Shown one piece after another: positions 7,867 through 9,656 of a DNA stretch of 9,656 bases. Position 1 is the first letter of the stretch; each line of letters starts with the position of its first letter. Origin of the DNA: Cytophagaceae bacterium (GTDB lineage Bacteria > Bacteroidota > Bacteroidia > Cytophagales > Spirosomataceae); contig CANIYB010000073.1 of the NCBI GenBank assembly GCA_947471105.1, positions 1 to 9,656 on the forward strand, in the 5' to 3' direction. The notes beneath the pieces were generated by a model. That model was given only the letters and a program-made list of their open reading frames with translations, had not been told where the DNA came from and made no database searches. The position numbers were made by a program, and so were the translations under genes.

Positions 7867-8658
7867 TTATTGCTTTAAATATTTTGTAACCTCCCTTACC
7901 GGAGCTATCCAAATGCCATGTTGGGGATCTTGTGCATAACGTATCAGATCTTCCAACATGCTTAATCGGGTCGTTTGATTTCCCCCTTTGCCCATTTCAT
8001 GTCCAGCTAACACGAGCCAATACCCCTTTTCACTCGCTTCTTTGATCATCGGCAATATCTCGTCGAAATTCTTGCCATCCATTTCAACACCGGTCAACTG
8101 AGCCATATTTAAATATGCTGGATCATTAGGCGCTTCATCGCGCCAGCCACGACCCGAGCTGAATAATTGGTACACGAGAGGTACATAGCTTTGCGTTTTT
8201 TCATTGTTGCCCACAAACTTCTGTCCACACGGATAGGCAAACGATTCCGGTTTTATGCCGATCATTTGATGCAATTGTTCATTAGACTCGACCAATTCTT
8301 TTTGCATTTTTTCCAAGGTATACTCTTCTAAAGCTTTGTTTCTAGACCAAGCGAAATTCCCTGAACAAGGATGTAAACTGGAATGATTCCCTATTTCATG
8401 GCCATTCTCCGCCGCTTTTTTCCAAAGCGCTACGTTTTTTTCTATCGCATTCGGCATGACATATAGCGTCGCCTTAACTCCATATTTATCTAAAAGCGCG
8501 GTGCCCCCATTCACCTGACTGCCTCGGCCATCATCAAAAGTCAAGCTCAATGCCATCTTTTTACCTTTTGGCCAAGTCATTTTATTTTGAGCTTTCAAAG
8601 AAAGCTGCATGCTAAAGATTAGTAAGCATGTTAATGCACTGATCAATAAATTTTTCAT
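7867..8658 (-). CDS. Secreted NodB-type polysaccharide deacetylase (CE4-like)
   Basis: This 263-residue exported protein should remove N- or O-acetyl groups from a carbohydrate using one metal ion. A signal peptide covers 1-23 (LKA-Q24). The NodB fold follows: motif 1 LSLTFDDG (Asp42 base, Asp43 metal ligand), motif 2 HEIGNHSSLHP (metal ligands His92 and His96), and motif 5 LVLAGHE (His220). Motif 3 is not the classical R-x-P-Y: the sequence is SFAYPCGQ (139-146). A conserved-looking stretch SSGRGWRDEAPNDP (167-180) stands where motif 4 is expected. The protein has Cys98 just after motif 2 and Cys144 in motif 3, which could pair in the periplasm. Length is normal for a single-domain member. 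It is 11 bases downstream of the SGNH esterase gene on the same strand, so they form an operon. The substrate is unknown; the motif-3 change makes a standard chitin or peptidoglycan substrate less certain. Confidence 0.9.
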   Translation of the reverse strand: MKNLLISALTCLLIFSMQLSLKAQNKMTWPKGKKMALSLTFDDGRGSQVNGGTALLDKYGVKATLYVMPNAIEKNVALWKKAAENGHEIGNHSSLHPCSGNFAWSRNKALEEYTLEKMQKELVESNEQLHQMIGIKPESFAYPCGQKFVGNNEKTQSYVPLVYQLFSSGRGWRDEAPNDPAYLNMAQLTGVEMDGKNFDEILPMIKEASEKGYWLVLAGHEMGKGGNQTTRLSMLEDLIRYAQDPQHGIWIAPVREVTKYLKQ

Positions 8659-8669
8659 ATGGAGCTTAT

Positions 8670-9584
8670 TTAAAGAGTAAGTTCTTTCATTTTTTTCATC
8701 AAATCCGCCGCTTTTAATTTCGCATCTGACAGGGGTATTCCCTTTTTCATTTCGGGTCTTTTATGACCTGTTTGGGTTAGCCAGGAATCTTTTAAGATGT
8801 TATGGCGCTCCACCACTAGGTCAAAAAATGCTTTCGGGTCTTTCAAAGGTTCCAGCATTTCCTCCAGGGAATTCATTCGGTTTATTTTTTTCGCACCCAA
8901 ATACCTTAAAATTTCTTTGGCCATGATCCAGTGACCCTGCTCGCCAGGATGTACGCCATCTTTCGAGATTCGAAAATTGGCATCCTTTTTTAACTCGGTA
9001 TCTAAGTATTTTTGAAGCGCGCTGTGGGTGTCAATGACTTTCCATTTTTTTTGCTGGGTCAGCCAATGTGAATATTCATCTAACACCTTCCCATAACCTA
9101 TGTTTTCATTTGGTTTTTCTTCATACAAAGAAGGGGTGATATGAATAATTTGGGCACCGGAAAATACGACTTGGTCATGCATCCAGTTAATTCCCTCTTT
9201 GAATTTTAGAAATCTTGCTTCATCCAAAGGGAGATAAATTCCATCATTCATCCCATAGGTCGCGAATACTAAGTCGGGCTTTATTTGTTCTAATATTCGG
9301 GCCAATCGCTCATGTAAATCAGGCCTAGGGAAACGTCCGCTGGCATGTCCGTCCTCCGATAAACCTGATACCGTCTCACTGGGCAAACCCACATTATAAA
9401 TGTCAATTTCTTGATTGGGAAATTTGGCTCGTTGGTATGCCTCAATAATCTGCACATACCTCCCAGCATAGGTGATGCTATTTCCAATAAAAAGCACCCG
9501 CTTAGGATTTCCAGGGAAAATTTGTGCTTGGACCGAAAAGCCCACTAAAAATAATACAACCAGATGCAAGCGCTTTCCCATCAT
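8670..9584 (-). CDS. Secreted SGNH/GDSL-family esterase
   Basis: This 304-residue exported hydrolase probably removes acyl groups, such as acetyl esters on sugars. A signal peptide covers 1-20 (SVQA-Q21). The SGNH blocks are complete and in order: VLFIGNSIT (30-38; nucleophile Ser36), NVGLPSETVSGL (64-75; oxyanion Gly66), TYGMNDG (109-115; Asn113) and KDGVHPGEQGH (208-218; catalytic Asp209 and His212). A C-terminal extension of about 70 residues (235-304) follows the fold; it is charged and helical in look and contains DSWLTQTGHKRPEM (266-279), a block outside the catalytic core. Met1 at 9584 is chosen because the signal peptide begins there and its ATG overlaps the stop of the upstream gene (ATGA); Met2 at 9581 is the alternative. 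The reading frame stays open to the window edge upstream of Met1, but those residues do not look like part of this protein. It is co-transcribed with the deacetylase gene. Confidence 0.91.
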   Translation of the reverse strand: MMGKRLHLVVLFLVGFSVQAQIFPGNPKRVLFIGNSITYAGRYVQIIEAYQRAKFPNQEIDIYNVGLPSETVSGLSEDGHASGRFPRPDLHERLARILEQIKPDLVFATYGMNDGIYLPLDEARFLKFKEGINWMHDQVVFSGAQIIHITPSLYEEKPNENIGYGKVLDEYSHWLTQQKKWKVIDTHSALQKYLDTELKKDANFRISKDGVHPGEQGHWIMAKEILRYLGAKKINRMNSLEEMLEPLKDPKAFFDLVVERHNILKDSWLTQTGHKRPEMKKGIPLSDAKLKAADLMKKMKELTL

Positions 9585-9656
9585 TTTTTCAACGTATCGA
9601 CCACGACTGGTTCCGCCCCAAATCTCTTTTTTGCCCCCTTGATTTCCCCATGAGAG
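9581..9656 (-). CDS. C-terminal end of an unidentified upstream gene (partial)
   Basis: Reading minus from the right edge, one frame gives 24 codons (SHGEIKGAKKRFGAEPVVVD, then TLKK) and a TGA at 9583-9581. This TGA overlaps the ATG of the SGNH esterase gene (9584-9582) as ATGA, the classic coupling overlap. The peptide has the composition of an ordinary protein end (hydrophobic PVVVD strand, basic tail), whereas the third minus frame yields an arginine-rich, unlikely peptide before its own stop and the first frame is simply the esterase frame. I do not recognise the family from so short a piece. If real, the gene is the proximal partner of the esterase and deacetylase in one operon. Confidence 0.6.
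   Translation of the reverse strand, partial: SHGEIKGAKKRFGAEPVVVDTLKK

Noticed and set aside
9290..9487. Alternative minus frame inside the SGNH esterase gene
   Set aside because: It overlaps the Gly and Asn blocks of the esterase in another frame and encodes nothing recognisable.
9585..9656. Longer N-terminus for the SGNH esterase (frame open to the window edge)
   Set aside because: The signal peptide starts at Met1/Met2, and the upstream residues in that frame are Gly/Lys-rich without family character; the overlapping frame ending in TGA reads better as a gene end.

Overview
The window looks like chromosomal DNA from a Bacteroidota bacterium, probably Cytophagia/Cytophagales. This rests on a SusC/SusD outer-membrane pair, lipoprotein and signal-peptide styles typical of the phylum (cleavage just before Gln, FSC lipobox), A/T-rich leaders without Shine-Dalgarno sequences, and one perfect Bacteroidota -7 promoter box (TAnnTTTG). 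The order-level placement is inference. There are eight genes, two of them cut by the window edges. Coding density is high and no gene-free stretch exceeds 300 bases. I see no tRNA, rRNA, CRISPR array, insertion sequence or phage gene.

Layout. (1) 1-305, minus: N-terminal third or less of a secreted neutral-ceramidase-like hydrolase. (2) 324-355: strong intrinsic terminator for minus-strand transcripts, between that gene and the one before it. (3) 375-5437, minus: susD-like lipoprotein gene preceded by its susC-like TonB-dependent transporter gene, 26 bases apart, one operon. (4) 5438-5624: divergent A/T-rich control region with a perfect 9-bp inverted repeat. (5) 5625-6494, plus: cupin-AraC regulator, probably the switch for the transporter. 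(6) 6580-7866, plus: secreted purple-acid-phosphatase-like enzyme with its own -7 promoter box. (7) 7867-8658 and 8670-9584, minus: secreted NodB-type deacetylase and secreted SGNH esterase, in an operon with (8) an upstream gene whose last 24 codons enter at the right edge (9581-9656) and overlap the esterase start by ATGA.

How the parts may work together. The transporter pair would bind and import an oligomer or other large nutrient under control of the divergent AraC protein. The enzymes around it all carry export signals and would act in the periplasm or outside the cell, removing phosphate, acyl or amide-linked groups. No glycoside hydrolase, polysaccharide lyase or sulfatase is visible here, so the substrate cannot be named. 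The individual families are known; the unusual part is the combination. I did not find a clearly new biological system in this window. The best leads are the terminator placed inside the transporter operon, the candidate operator, the hidden ATGA-coupled gene at the right edge, and the non-classical motif 3 of the deacetylase.
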